Assembly: GCA_003280225.1 (NCBI GenBank)
Contig: QCFO01000010.1
Span: forward strand, 1-64,000
DNA from: Prochlorococcus sp. AG-363-K07
GTDB lineage: Bacteria > Cyanobacteriota > Cyanobacteriia > PCC-6307 > Cyanobiaceae
DNA: 64,000 nt
Reading direction: 5' to 3'
Shown: positions 29,948-38,513 of the stretch, one piece after another
Layout of the letters: each line of letters opens with the position of its first letter
Position numbering within the stretch: the first letter of the stretch is position 1
The notes under the pieces: model-generated
The model's database searches: none
Seen by the model: only the letters and a program-made list of their open reading frames with translations
Told to the model about the DNA's origin: nothing
Made by a program: the position numbers and the translations under genes

Positions 29948-30769
29948 GTGTCTGACTTCTTGGCGGCTGCTGTACAGCTCACGAGTACCTCGCAGCCAGA
30001 GGTCAATTTTCTGGCTGCCGAAGAACAAATAGAACTAGCAGCTCGCCGCGGGGCTGATCTTATTGGATTACCAGAAAATTTTGCGTTTCTGGGCGATGAC
30101 CGAGAAAGGCTAAGACTCTCCGTTTCTCTAGCTGAAGAATGTACGCGTTTTCTTGTCACTATGGCTCGGAGATATCAGGTGGCCTTACTTGGAGGAGGGT
30201 TCCCTGTCCCGTTAGGCGATGGGAATCGAACGCTTAATAGATCAGAGCTATATGGGCAGGATGGACAACTACTTGCTAGATACGACAAGATCCACCTATT
30301 TGATGTTGATCTTCCAGATGGGAATACTTATAGAGAGTCCTCAACGATTGTTTCTGGAGAACTTCAGCCTCCTGTTGTTGATATCCCTGGACTTTGCAAA
30401 GTGGGATTGTCAATCTGCTACGACGTTAGATTTCCTGAGCTATATAGATACTTAGTTGATAAAGGAGCTGAACTAATTATGATTCCTGCCGCTTTTACGG
30501 CATTTACAGGGAAAGATCATTGGCAAGTTCTCTTGCAAGCTAGGGCTATTGAAAATACTGCTTATGTACTAGCACCTGCACAAACTGGTTTGCATTATGA
30601 ACGACGTCATAGTCATGGCCACTCGATGATTATTGATCCTTGGGGAACAGTCTTGGCAGATGCTGGTGTTAGCCAAGGTGCCGCTATTGCTCCAGTTGAT
30701 ACGGGACATGTTGCCCGTATTCGTGAACAGATGCCTTCTTTAAAACATAGAAAACCCTCACTTTTTTGA
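29948..30769 (+). CDS. Carbon-nitrogen hydrolase (nitrilase superfamily, Nit1/Nit2-like)
   Basis: This 273-residue cytosolic amidase carries the complete catalytic triad of the nitrilase superfamily: Glu43 in LPENFAF, Lys114 in RYDKIHLFD and Cys157 in SICYDVRFPELYR. The Cys motif and FDVDLPDG match the branch containing Nit1, a deaminated-glutathione amidase, and Nit2 omega-amidase, so repair of damaged metabolites is the likely role. The start is GTG 29948, since the next conserved strand (FLAAAVQLTS) begins five residues later. Its stop overlaps the amidase gene by 4 bases (30766-30769). Confidence 0.88.
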   Translation: MSDFLAAAVQLTSTSQPEVNFLAAEEQIELAARRGADLIGLPENFAFLGDDRERLRLSVSLAEECTRFLVTMARRYQVALLGGGFPVPLGDGNRTLNRSELYGQDGQLLARYDKIHLFDVDLPDGNTYRESSTIVSGELQPPVVDIPGLCKVGLSICYDVRFPELYRYLVDKGAELIMIPAAFTAFTGKDHWQVLLQARAIENTAYVLAPAQTGLHYERRHSHGHSMIIDPWGTVLADAGVSQGAAIAPVDTGHVARIREQMPSLKHRKPSLF

Positions 30770-31857
30770 CGATGCGGTTTCCAAATCGTCCTTTTTTAAA
30801 TCTCACGATACTTTTTTATATCTGTCTAATAAGTATTCATTTGCCCCTGAAGGCTGCTAGTTCATTGGCTGCTTGGTCATTAGGCAACAATGGAGTTTTG
30901 AAATTAAGAACTTCACCTGGAACAGATTTGAAGGCCTTTTACCAATCAGCCGAAGCAGGAAAGGGTGATCGAATTTGGATTGATTTTCCTGGAGAATTAG
31001 TGCGGACCCGTTCCTTAAAAGGTAGTGGCCCTATCAAGGAGATCCGTCTTGGAAAGCCACAAACAGGTTTGACTCGTTTTGTTATTGAGTTTCAACCCTT
31101 TGTGTCAATTAATCCATCAAAATTACAATTAGTTGGGATCTCACCAGACCTCTGGGAATTGAAATTTGTAGGACTTCCTATTAAGGGACTTAAAAGCATT
31201 AGTGAAGGAAATATTTCAAAAACTCGAACTAATAGATCTAATCAAAGGGTATCTCATTCTAGCTCAACCATTATTAATCTTTCAGATTTGCCAGACTTCG
31301 AGAGAGGACGATACCGTGTTGTAATTGATCCTGGACATGGTGGACCTGATGTAGGAGCTGTAGGAATAAGAGGTATTAGAGAATCAGAGATTGTTCTTGA
31401 TATTTCTCTTCAAGTAGCTCAAATACTTGAAAAAAAAGGTGTGATTGTCCATTTGACTAGGAAGTCTGAGAGAGATGTTGACCTCCCTCCAAGAGTTGTT
31501 ATGGCAAATCGTCTTAGGGCAAATGCTTTCGTAAGTATTCACGCGAATGCATCACGGTCTCGTTCTAGAGATGTCAATGGAATAGAGACCTTTTTTTACA
31601 GTGGATCAAAGGGGTTTCGTCTTGCCAGCCTCATACAAAAAGAAATTTTGCAGGTCTCTCCTGGCTCTCCAGATCGAGGTGTTAGGCGGGGCCGCTATTT
31701 TGTGATTAGAAGAACTAATATGCCGGCTGTCCTTGTTGAGACTGGCTTTGTTACAGGTCGTCTCGACTCATCCCGATTGTCAACTGCTAGTCATCGCCGA
31801 ATGCTTGCAATCGCAATCTCTAAAGGCATCTTGAACTATCTCAAGGAGGTCAGTTGA
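30766..31857 (+). CDS. N-acetylmuramoyl-L-alanine amidase with AMIN domain
   Basis: This is an AmiC-type zinc amidase that cleaves the bond between MurNAc and the stem peptide, as needed for cell separation. An N-terminal signal or membrane segment (about 11-30) is followed by an AMIN-like domain (about 35-140), a Ser/Asn-rich linker and the amidase_3 domain from about 183. Zinc ligands are His191 in DPGHGG, Glu206 in RESEIV and His259 in SIHANAS; catalytic Glu325 is in VETGFV. Upstream and downstream genes overlap by 4 bases each; murI follows, so two peptidoglycan genes are coupled. Confidence 0.93.
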   Translation: MTMRFPNRPFLNLTILFYICLISIHLPLKAASSLAAWSLGNNGVLKLRTSPGTDLKAFYQSAEAGKGDRIWIDFPGELVRTRSLKGSGPIKEIRLGKPQTGLTRFVIEFQPFVSINPSKLQLVGISPDLWELKFVGLPIKGLKSISEGNISKTRTNRSNQRVSHSSSTIINLSDLPDFERGRYRVVIDPGHGGPDVGAVGIRGIRESEIVLDISLQVAQILEKKGVIVHLTRKSERDVDLPPRVVMANRLRANAFVSIHANASRSRSRDVNGIETFFYSGSKGFRLASLIQKEILQVSPGSPDRGVRRGRYFVIRRTNMPAVLVETGFVTGRLDSSRLSTASHRRMLAIAISKGILNYLKEVS

Positions 31858-32660
31858 GTTATCTTTTCGGTTTGTTTGATAGTGGGATTGGTGGTTTAAC
31901 TGTCCTTAAGAGAGTTATTGAACGCCATGGGGATGTCTCTTGTTTGTATTTGGCAGATACTGCAAGATTGCCTTATGGGCAAAAGACACCTTCTGAGATA
32001 AGAGCTATTGCTGCCGAAAATGTTCATTGGCTTGTCAGCCAAAATGTTTCGGCAATTCTTGTTGCTTGTAATACGACCAATTCATTGGCCATGGATGTGG
32101 TTAAAAAAACTTCAGGAGAGATTCCTGTTTTCGGTTTGCTTAATTGTGCTGCAGAGATGATTTCAAAAAAAAAGGTTGGAGTTCTTGCTACCTCCGCGAC
32201 TATCTCATCTAATGCCTACAAAAATCACATTGAGGCCTCTAAACCTGGCACAATTGTTTATCAGCAGGCCTGTCCATCATTTGTTCCCATGATTGAAGCA
32301 GGCTTGACTGATACAGAATCTGTCAGGGCAATGGCAATTGATTATTTGAAGCCATTATTGGAAAAGCGAGTGCAGGAAATTATTCTTGGCTGCAGTCATT
32401 ACCCTTTCCTTCATAGTCTTCTTCTAGAACTCATTCCTAAAGACGTCCGTTTATTAGATCCAGCGATTAAATTATCTCAATTCTTGGATAGTTATTTTGA
32501 ACCCTTTATGCCTAAAGATGAAAGTTCCTTTTCTCCATTAAGAACCGAATTCTATGCAACGTCTCATCCTGATAACTTCGCTCACAAGGTTTCGCCCTAT
32601 TTAGGCTTCCAACCAAATGTTCAAGAAATTCTTCTTCAAATAAACGCATGTTTCTCTTAG
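31854..32660 (+). CDS. murI: Glutamate racemase
   Basis: MurI makes D-glutamate for peptidoglycan by a two-base, cofactor-free mechanism. The two catalytic cysteines are Cys72 in VACNTTNS and Cys180 in LGCSHYPF, with Asp9-Ser10 in GLFDSGIGGLTVLK and His182. Length (268) is normal. The start is TTG 31854, overlapping the amidase stop by 4 bases (TTGA); there is no better upstream start, and the conserved FGLFDSG begins only four residues later. The prenyl diphosphate synthase gene follows after 22 bases. Confidence 0.95.
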   Translation: MSYLFGLFDSGIGGLTVLKRVIERHGDVSCLYLADTARLPYGQKTPSEIRAIAAENVHWLVSQNVSAILVACNTTNSLAMDVVKKTSGEIPVFGLLNCAAEMISKKKVGVLATSATISSNAYKNHIEASKPGTIVYQQACPSFVPMIEAGLTDTESVRAMAIDYLKPLLEKRVQEIILGCSHYPFLHSLLLELIPKDVRLLDPAIKLSQFLDSYFEPFMPKDESSFSPLRTEFYATSHPDNFAHKVSPYLGFQPNVQEILLQINACFS

Positions 32661-32682
32661 GATTATCTAATAGAGGGTTCTC

Positions 32683-33654
32683 ATGAGTACAGTCACTGAG
32701 CTTCTCCAGCCGGTTGAGTTTGATCTTGAGACTTTGGTGTCAGATCTTAGAAACCTCATTGGAGCTAAGCATCCAATACTTCAAGCAGCAGCAGAGCATC
32801 TTTTTAGTGCTGGTGGTAAGAGAATTCGACCAGGGATTGTTCTTTTGATTTCTAGAGCCTTGTCAGAACAGGGACAACTCTCTGCTAGGCATAGAAGATT
32901 GGCTGAAATTACAGAGTTGATTCATACAGCTTCTTTAGTTCACGATGATGTTGTTGATGAGGCTTCCACTCGGAGGGGTGTCGCTACTGTTCATAGTCGT
33001 TTTAATAGCCGTGTAGCAGTCCTCGCCGGTGACTTTCTCTTTGCACAAGCAAGTTGGCATCTAGCCAATCTAGATGATTTAAATGTCGTTAAACTTTTAA
33101 GTCGAGTGATAATGGATTTAGCCGATGGTGAAGTTAAGCAAGGTTTATATAAATATGATTCAGATCAAACTCTTGAAACATATTTAGAAAAAAGCTATTG
33201 CAAAACTGCGTCTTTAATCGCAAATAGTTCTGAAGCGGCTGGTGTCCTTAGTGGCCAATCAAATAATAATTTGAAATCGCTAAACTTTTTTGGAAAGCAA
33301 CTGGGACTCGCTTTTCAGGTTGTAGATGACATTCTTGACTTTACAGGTAGTGACTTACAATTAGGAAAACCTGCTGCCAGTGATTTGGCCAGTGGTTACT
33401 TAACTGCACCTGCTTTATTTGCTCTAGAAGATAGTCCGCATTTGGCAGGATTGATTGAAAGAGAATTTTCAAATAATGGAGATCTTGATAACGCTATGGA
33501 TATTGTTAGGAATTCGAATGCAATTCCTCGTACACGAAAATTGGCCGAAACTTTTGCTAGAGAAGCTGCAGAGGCAATAAAATGGTTGCCAGAATCACCT
33601 TCGAAAAAAGCATTGCTAGGATTACCGGATTTTGTACTAGGTAGACTTTATTAA
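32683..33654 (+). CDS. Long-chain (solanesyl-type) polyprenyl diphosphate synthase
   Basis: This trans-prenyltransferase builds the long side chain of plastoquinone or a similar quinone from IPP. Residues 323. The first aspartate-rich motif DDVVD is at 88-92, with small residues (Ala83, Ser84) just before it, which fits a long-chain product. GGKRIRP is at 44-50 and the second motif DDILD at 215-219. It resembles solanesyl diphosphate synthase (sds) rather than the C20 enzyme crtE. It pairs functionally with menD/menB, dxs and the UbiD-like gene. Its TAA stop shares a TTAA with the convergent HAD gene (33651-33654). Confidence 0.9.
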   Translation: MSTVTELLQPVEFDLETLVSDLRNLIGAKHPILQAAAEHLFSAGGKRIRPGIVLLISRALSEQGQLSARHRRLAEITELIHTASLVHDDVVDEASTRRGVATVHSRFNSRVAVLAGDFLFAQASWHLANLDDLNVVKLLSRVIMDLADGEVKQGLYKYDSDQTLETYLEKSYCKTASLIANSSEAAGVLSGQSNNNLKSLNFFGKQLGLAFQVVDDILDFTGSDLQLGKPAASDLASGYLTAPALFALEDSPHLAGLIEREFSNNGDLDNAMDIVRNSNAIPRTRKLAETFAREAAEAIKWLPESPSKKALLGLPDFVLGRLY

Positions 33655-34349
33655 TTTTTTCTAGAGCTTATTCCTCTAAGCTTATCTAAAACTTGTTTTA
33701 ACTCGAAAATATATCTTATTTTCTGATTTGATTGTATTGCTTGTAAATCTATCCTGACTTTCTGAGTTGGGTCTAGAACCCAAACATTACATCCTGCTGC
33801 AAGAGCAGATTTTACTCCTGAGGTTGAATCTTCAATAGCCCAACAGAAATCAGGACTTGTATTTAATTTTTTAGCCGCCAAAAGATAGGGATCTGGTTTG
33901 GGTTTACCATTGTTTAACTCCTTATCATCCCCTAGTACTCTCGTTTCAATTAATTTGAACCAGTAGTGAACATTTGTTTTTAATTTCACTGAATTCTCAG
34001 TACTACTAGTTACTAATGCCATCGGCATCTTGTTGAGATAACACCATTCAATAAGCTTTCGAGCACCTGCCATTTCTTTCGCGTTGCTCAAAAGGGCTTT
34101 TGAAATTGGACTGTGACATTTCAAAAACTCATTAACTGTTATTGGTTTTTTTGACCATTTCACGATTTGTTCTGCACATTCAAGCCTTCGTCGACCTTTT
34201 AGAAGCCTTAATTGATCTTCGCTTAATTCAGTCTCATATGAAGCTGCTGCTTTTGACCAGGCTGCGCTATGAAGTTTTTCTGTGTCTAGCAAGACCCCAT
34301 CAAGATCGAATAAACAAGCTTTTGGAAGGTCCATTGTTATTGATTTCAA
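33651..34349 (-). CDS. HAD-superfamily phosphatase, beta-phosphoglucomutase-like
   Basis: This 232-residue HAD hydrolase carries motif I FDLDGVLLDTE, with the nucleophile Asp15 and acid Asp17, motif II VTSSTENS, motif III Lys in NGKPKPDPYLLAAKKL and motif IV AIEDSTSGVKSALAAG. The cap is of the helical C1 type as in beta-phosphoglucomutase, phosphoglycolate phosphatase and CbbY. A sugar-phosphate or phosphoglycolate substrate is possible, but the sequence does not decide. It lies alone on the minus strand between two plus-strand genes and is divergent from acs. Confidence 0.85.
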   Translation of the reverse strand: MKSITMDLPKACLFDLDGVLLDTEKLHSAAWSKAAASYETELSEDQLRLLKGRRRLECAEQIVKWSKKPITVNEFLKCHSPISKALLSNAKEMAGARKLIEWCYLNKMPMALVTSSTENSVKLKTNVHYWFKLIETRVLGDDKELNNGKPKPDPYLLAAKKLNTSPDFCWAIEDSTSGVKSALAAGCNVWVLDPTQKVRIDLQAIQSNQKIRYIFELKQVLDKLRGISSRKN

Positions 34350-34423
34350 AGGGTTTATTTAAATAAGGGTGTCAGGTTGCTTTGAAGTGGCTTGAATGAA
34401 ATTCATAGCGGTTGTCCTTTTCT

Positions 34424-36400
34424 ATGTCTCCCGACCCTTCCACAACCATCGAGTCGGTTTTGCAAGAGCAACGTGTCTTCACGCCCTCTAAAGACTTTTC
34501 CGAGAAATCCACGGTTTGCAACTTGGAGGAATATAAGAATTTGGTCAAGGCCGCCCAGGCTGACCCAGATTCTTTTTGGAGCGAAGCTGCTCAAAAGGAG
34601 CTTAATTGGTTTGAACCTTTTCAGCAGGTACTTGATTGGAGCAACCCACCTTTTGCTCGATGGTTTGTTGGGGGCAAGACAAATGTTTCTTACAACTGCT
34701 TAGATCGTCATCTTCAAACTTCCAAGGCTGATAAGGAAGCCCTTATTTGGGAAGGTGAGCCTGGAGACGTTAGAAGATTCACTTATCGCCAGCTTCATCA
34801 AGAAGTTTGCAAAGCAGCTAATGCCCTTAAATCACTTGGGGTATCAAAGGGTGATTTAGTAGCCCTTTACATGCCTATGATCCCAGAAGCTGCCATAGCA
34901 ATGCTTGCTTGCGCTCGAATAGGTGCTCCCCATTCAGTTGTATTTGGCGGATTTTCATCAGAAGCTTTACGTGATCGTCTAATTGATGGAGAGGTAAAGG
35001 CTGTAATTACAGCAGATGGAGGTTTTCGTAAAGATCTGCCAATACCACTTAAACCAGCTGTTGATTCTGCATTAGAGGGTGGAGCCTGTCCCACCGTGAA
35101 GTCTGTCTTAGTTGTTAAAAGGACTAATGCCTCGGTATCAATGCACGCGGGCCGTGATCACTGGTGGCACGAAATTGTGCCAGATCAGTCTAATGATTGT
35201 TTAGCTGAATCGATGGACAGCGAGGATCGTCTTTTTGTTTTATACACCTCTGGCTCTACAGGTAAACCTAAAGGAGTTGTTCACACCACTGCTGGGTATA
35301 ACCTGTGGGCTCATTTAACATTTAAATGGATCTTTGACATTAGGGATGATGATATTTACTGGTGTACTGCTGATGTTGGATGGATTACAGGTCATAGCTA
35401 CATTGTCTATGGCCCATTATCGAATGGGGCAACAACAGTTATGTATGAAGGAGCTCCAAGACCTTCTAATCCTGGTGCATTTTGGGAATTGATTCAGAAA
35501 CATAAAATATCTATTTTTTATACAGCCCCAACTGCAATTAGGGCCTTTATGAAAAGTGGTAGAGATGTCCCAGATCAATATGATTTGAGTAGCCTTAGAT
35601 TGCTTGGAACGGTTGGAGAACCTATTAACCCAGAAGCTTGGATGTGGTATCGAGAAATAATTGGTTCAAACAATTGTCCAATTGTTGATACATGGTGGCA
35701 AACAGAGACCGGTGGTGTGATGATTAGCCCCCTTCCTGGGGCAACACCCACCAAACCAGGATCGGCTACTTTTCCATTGCCTGGGATAGAGGCTGATGTT
35801 GTTGATTCAAATGGTTCCTCCGTAAAGCCTGGCGAAGGTGGTTATTTGGTTGTTAGGCGTCCATGGCCAGGAATGATGAGAACTGTTCACGGAAATCCTA
35901 AGAGGTTTAAGGAAAGTTATTGGGAGTTTTTACGGCCTTCTGATAATAGTTACATATACTTTGCTGGGGATGGAGCACGAAGAGATGAAGATGGGTATTT
36001 TTGGGTTATGGGTAGAGTCGATGATGTAATTAACGTCTCAGGACATCGTCTTGGGACAATGGAAATTGAGTCAGCATTAGTCAGTCATCCAGCAATTTCT
36101 GAAGCAGCTGTAGTAGGACGTCCTGATGAACTTAAGGGCGAAGGAATTGTGGCTTTTGTCACGCTTAAAAGTGGATTGGAGTTTGATGATAATTTAGGGA
36201 AGGAATTAAGGAGACATGTTTCTAACGAAATTGGACCGATTGCTAGACCTGATGAGATCAAAGCAAGTGATGCCCTTCCTAAAACTAGGAGCGGAAAGAT
36301 TATGCGTAGGATTCTTCGATCTTTAGCAGCAGGAGAGGATGTAAGTGGCGACACTAGTACTTTGGAAGATCGCTCAGTATTGGATAAGTTGAGGTCCTAG
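34424..36400 (+). CDS. acs: Acetyl-CoA synthetase
   Basis: Acs activates acetate to acetyl-CoA through acetyl-AMP. The 658 residues (ATG 34424; a TTG four codons earlier at 34412 is less likely) have the full ANL architecture: [17 protein letters not shown], phosphate loop [22 protein letters not shown], and the C-terminal lid with [15 protein letters not shown]. The lysine in RSGK (about residue 625) is the residue that acetylation inactivates in other bacteria. Acs would recycle acetate from metabolism or the environment. It ends 4 bases from the convergent DUF1350 gene. Confidence 0.96.
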   Translation: MSPDPSTTIESVLQEQRVFTPSKDFSEKSTVCNLEEYKNLVKAAQADPDSFWSEAAQKELNWFEPFQQVLDWSNPPFARWFVGGKTNVSYNCLDRHLQTSKADKEALIWEGEPGDVRRFTYRQLHQEVCKAANALKSLGVSKGDLVALYMPMIPEAAIAMLACARIGAPHSVVFGGFSSEALRDRLIDGEVKAVITADGGFRKDLPIPLKPAVDSALEGGACPTVKSVLVVKRTNASVSMHAGRDHWWHEIVPDQSNDCLAESMDSEDRLFVLYTSGSTGKPKGVVHTTAGYNLWAHLTFKWIFDIRDDDIYWCTADVGWITGHSYIVYGPLSNGATTVMYEGAPRPSNPGAFWELIQKHKISIFYTAPTAIRAFMKSGRDVPDQYDLSSLRLLGTVGEPINPEAWMWYREIIGSNNCPIVDTWWQTETGGVMISPLPGATPTKPGSATFPLPGIEADVVDSNGSSVKPGEGGYLVVRRPWPGMMRTVHGNPKRFKESYWEFLRPSDNSYIYFAGDGARRDEDGYFWVMGRVDDVINVSGHRLGTMEIESALVSHPAISEAAVVGRPDELKGEGIVAFVTLKSGLEFDDNLGKELRRHVSNEIGPIARPDEIKASDALPKTRSGKIMRRILRSLAAGEDVSGDTSTLEDRSVLDKLRS

Positions 36401-36404
36401 TTTG

Positions 36405-37142
36405 CTAACCCTCAATTTCTTTAGACCATCTTAGGATTAATTTTGCCAGTTTTCTAATTGATAAGACTTTAATCTCATCATCAGCCCATTCACCTAGAAA
36501 CTTCTCTCTTACTCCAGCACTTGCTGGAGTAAGATGGTCACCGATTAATTGAATGATCCTCGAATTGTCATCTCGTCTTGATCTTAGACAACTTATTAGC
36601 TCATTGTGTTGATCTAAGGTATCACCTTTGAAACTTATAAGCAGGTTGTTGTTTTGACAGTATTTTTCTGCAATTGTTTTTAGTGTTTGTTTTGGACTCG
36701 GGCTGAACTGACTCGTGATTCTTAGTTTCGGTGCTATCTTTGTGATTATTGGTATAGAGTCTTCTATGCCAAAATTGTTAAAAGAAACAGAAATTAAACC
36801 ATTACAGTTTCTGCCATTATCAGGTGATAATAGATGTAGCTTGCTCCCAAGACTATGACCTAGCCTTAGTACATCAAGTTCTTTCCTATTCCTTTCTATT
36901 AGAAGAGTTCTGCATTTTCTAAAATTTTTCCATGCTTCATTTGCTAAAGATTGATGGTCTAGGGATGGAATATATGCCCAAGCGTGAATAGCAACATTAT
37001 TTTGAATGAGGTTATCGAATAACCTTCTATAGGTAATATGTGGACTTGCGGAAATATAGCTACCTCCAATTACTTCAATTAGAAGTTCAGGCTTGGGGGG
37101 CCAGAAAAGCCAAACCCCATGATTACTTCGCCAGCGTGACAT
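36405..37142 (-). CDS. DUF1350 protein, alpha/beta hydrolase-like
   Basis: This 245-residue protein belongs to DUF1350, a family of cyanobacteria and plant chloroplasts. It begins SRWRSNHGVWLFWPPKP and IEVIGGSYISASPHITYRRL, both typical. GHSLGSKLHLL at 95-105 is a nucleophile elbow with Ser97, and FNNFGIEDSIP follows; a later His in IGDHLTPAS is a triad candidate. It is therefore probably an active alpha/beta hydrolase, although no substrate is known. It marks the left border of the hypothetical-rich stretch that follows. Confidence 0.86.
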   Translation of the reverse strand: MSRWRSNHGVWLFWPPKPELLIEVIGGSYISASPHITYRRLFDNLIQNNVAIHAWAYIPSLDHQSLANEAWKNFRKCRTLLIERNRKELDVLRLGHSLGSKLHLLSPDNGRNCNGLISVSFNNFGIEDSIPIITKIAPKLRITSQFSPSPKQTLKTIAEKYCQNNNLLISFKGDTLDQHNELISCLRSRRDDNSRIIQLIGDHLTPASAGVREKFLGEWADDEIKVLSIRKLAKLILRWSKEIEG

Positions 37143-37313
37143 TAATATTTAGATTTTATTTGCTATGGAATTTAGCAGATAAAGACTGGTTTTAATATTT
37201 AAATAGTTTTAAAGGATAAAGTGATTTTCATTAATGGAATAGTTAGGTTGTCAATATCTATGATCCTTTCCAATTTAGGTGATTAAATCAGTGCTGATTT
37301 GTTACTAGTATGA

Positions 37314-37319
37314 TATAAT
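37314..37319 (+). promoter_or_regulatory. Candidate -10 element
   Basis: TATAAT, embedded in TGATATAATA, lies 24 bases before the small gene at 37343. A weak -35 (TGCTGA, 37291-37296) is at 17-base spacing. A transcript start near 37326 would fit. Confidence 0.35.
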
Positions 37320-37342
37320 AAGTAAAATAAGAGTAGGAAGTC

Positions 37343-37480
37343 ATGGATAAAGAGAAGCAACAGCAAGTTAAGATGCAGGAATGGGTAGTGCGATTTGATG
37401 GGAAAATTAAGCATACAGAGAAATTAGTATCTTTAAAATCTAATCAAAATGATAATAAAAATAAGGAATTTAACAAGTAA
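37343..37480 (+). CDS. Small basic hypothetical protein, 45 residues
   Basis: This short frame runs MDKEKQQQVKMQEWVVRFDG and continues to an Asn/Lys-rich tail ending in KEFNK. AGGAAG at 37335-37340 is placed as a ribosome binding site, and a consensus -10 lies just upstream, which together make it likelier than a random frame. It is highly charged and soluble, with no recognisable domain. The family and role are unknown. It stands alone, about 200 bases from DUF1350 and convergent to the zinc-ribbon gene. Confidence 0.5.
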   Translation: MDKEKQQQVKMQEWVVRFDGKIKHTEKLVSLKSNQNDNKNKEFNK

Positions 37481-37552
37481 AACTAGCTGATTCTCTAATT
37501 CTTTTAAGTAGTAAATAAAGTATGTAGGGTATGTTAGACTAATTTTATTTAA

Positions 37553-37870
37553 CTATTCATTAGATCGATTATCATCATCGGCTAAATTCTCTTGTTGAGT
37601 TTTGTGTTTTTCTTCGATATCATTATCATTACTCATTAGATCTGATTTAACGCTTGACTCTTCTTCTTTTTGGCTCTCTACTATCTGAATCGGTTCTTGA
37701 TCTGATTTAGCTTCATCAGCTTGAAATGTATCGAAGCTCAAAAGCCTCTTTGGTATTTCTAATCCATCCTCACAATATCGACACTTTTCGCTATTTAAGC
37801 GGAATAGATTCAATGTGATAGTGTTTGAACATTCTTCACATTTTCTCGTTTGTGGTGGAGTTAATTCCAT
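37553..37870 (-). CDS. Small zinc-ribbon-like protein with acidic tail
   Basis: I do not recognise a named family in this 105-residue protein. The N-terminal 36 residues carry two CxxC pairs, CEEC at 11-14 and CRYC at 30-33, spaced like a zinc ribbon or rubredoxin-type knuckle. From about residue 48 the chain is very acidic and rich in Glu, Asp, Ser and Asn, probably disordered. Such small CxxC proteins often bind nucleic acids or partner proteins, but no function can be claimed. It is transcribed on the minus strand, convergent to the 45-residue gene at 37343. Confidence 0.6.
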   Translation of the reverse strand: MELTPPQTRKCEECSNTITLNLFRLNSEKCRYCEDGLEIPKRLLSFDTFQADEAKSDQEPIQIVESQKEEESSVKSDLMSNDNDIEEKHKTQQENLADDDNRSNE

Positions 37871-37939
37871 AAGATGAGTGCTTTGATTTTTGCTTAAGTA
37901 TATACTGATAAATCTTATTTATTTGGATGAATTCTAAAG

Positions 37940-37975
37940 ATTAGATTAGACCTAATAATTAGATTAGACCTAATA
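37940..37975. repeat. Perfect 18-base tandem duplication
   Basis: ATTAGATTAGACCTAATA occurs twice head to tail (37940-37957 and 37958-37975). It lies 70 bases upstream of the zinc-ribbon gene start. Within a unit TTAG and CTAA give weak dyad symmetry. Confidence 0.9.
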
Positions 37976-38075
37976 AATTTAAAAACCTCGATTAAATTGT
38001 ATTCTGAGGATAGTTTAAATTAGTTGTTATGAGATCTCTTCCTATTATAATTTTCGAGGGTGTATTTTTTAACAG

Positions 38076-38246
38076 CTAAACTAGCTTTTCGCCTCTTTCT
38101 AGCGCTTGAGAGATTTTACCAGCTATCATGGGATATCGAAGAGAGAACTTATGAAGTTCCACCCTTTCTTGAAAACTTACCTCTTCTCCTTCTGAAATGC
38201 GACTAATGATCAACTCTAACTTTCTGCGAGTGACTGTTGACAACAT
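38076..38246 (-). CDS. Small hypothetical protein, 56 residues
   Basis: This minus-strand frame encodes MLSTVTRRKLELIISRISEG, then EEVSFQERVELHKFSLRYPM and IAGKISQALERGEKLV. It looks like a genuine all-helical protein: balanced charges, no low complexity and two clear amphipathic helices (about 5-17 and 25-52). The style, with a segment RYPMIAGK followed by a helix, is reminiscent of small conserved proteins of picocyanobacteria, but I cannot name a family. No membrane segment or Cys is present. The purine-rich AAAGAUCCU before the ATG is a weak ribosome binding site. Confidence 0.6.
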   Translation of the reverse strand: MLSTVTRRKLELIISRISEGEEVSFQERVELHKFSLRYPMIAGKISQALERGEKLV

Positions 38247-38513
38247 AGGATCTTTTTCTTTTCTTATAAATAACTACCATTAAAGTTAAGTACCAACTAT
38301 TTCATAAATTGACATAACCTGATAGTACAAATGTACGCAAATCTCTTCTGTGAAATCAGCTTCTTTTCTAAAGCATCCAACTTCTTAGTGTCATTTTGGA
38401 GTTTCGACTAAACAGTTGATCCGGTTATTTCTATTTTGATGAAACTAGAGCTATCATTTGATTCTGATATCTTTATCTAGAGAAGGATTACGACCTTTTC
38501 TTAAACTAAATCC

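Noticed and set aside
38325-38336. GTACAAATGTAC, considered as an NtcA site
   Set aside because: NtcA sites are GTA-N8-TAC; this one has 6 bases between, and no suitable -10 follows.
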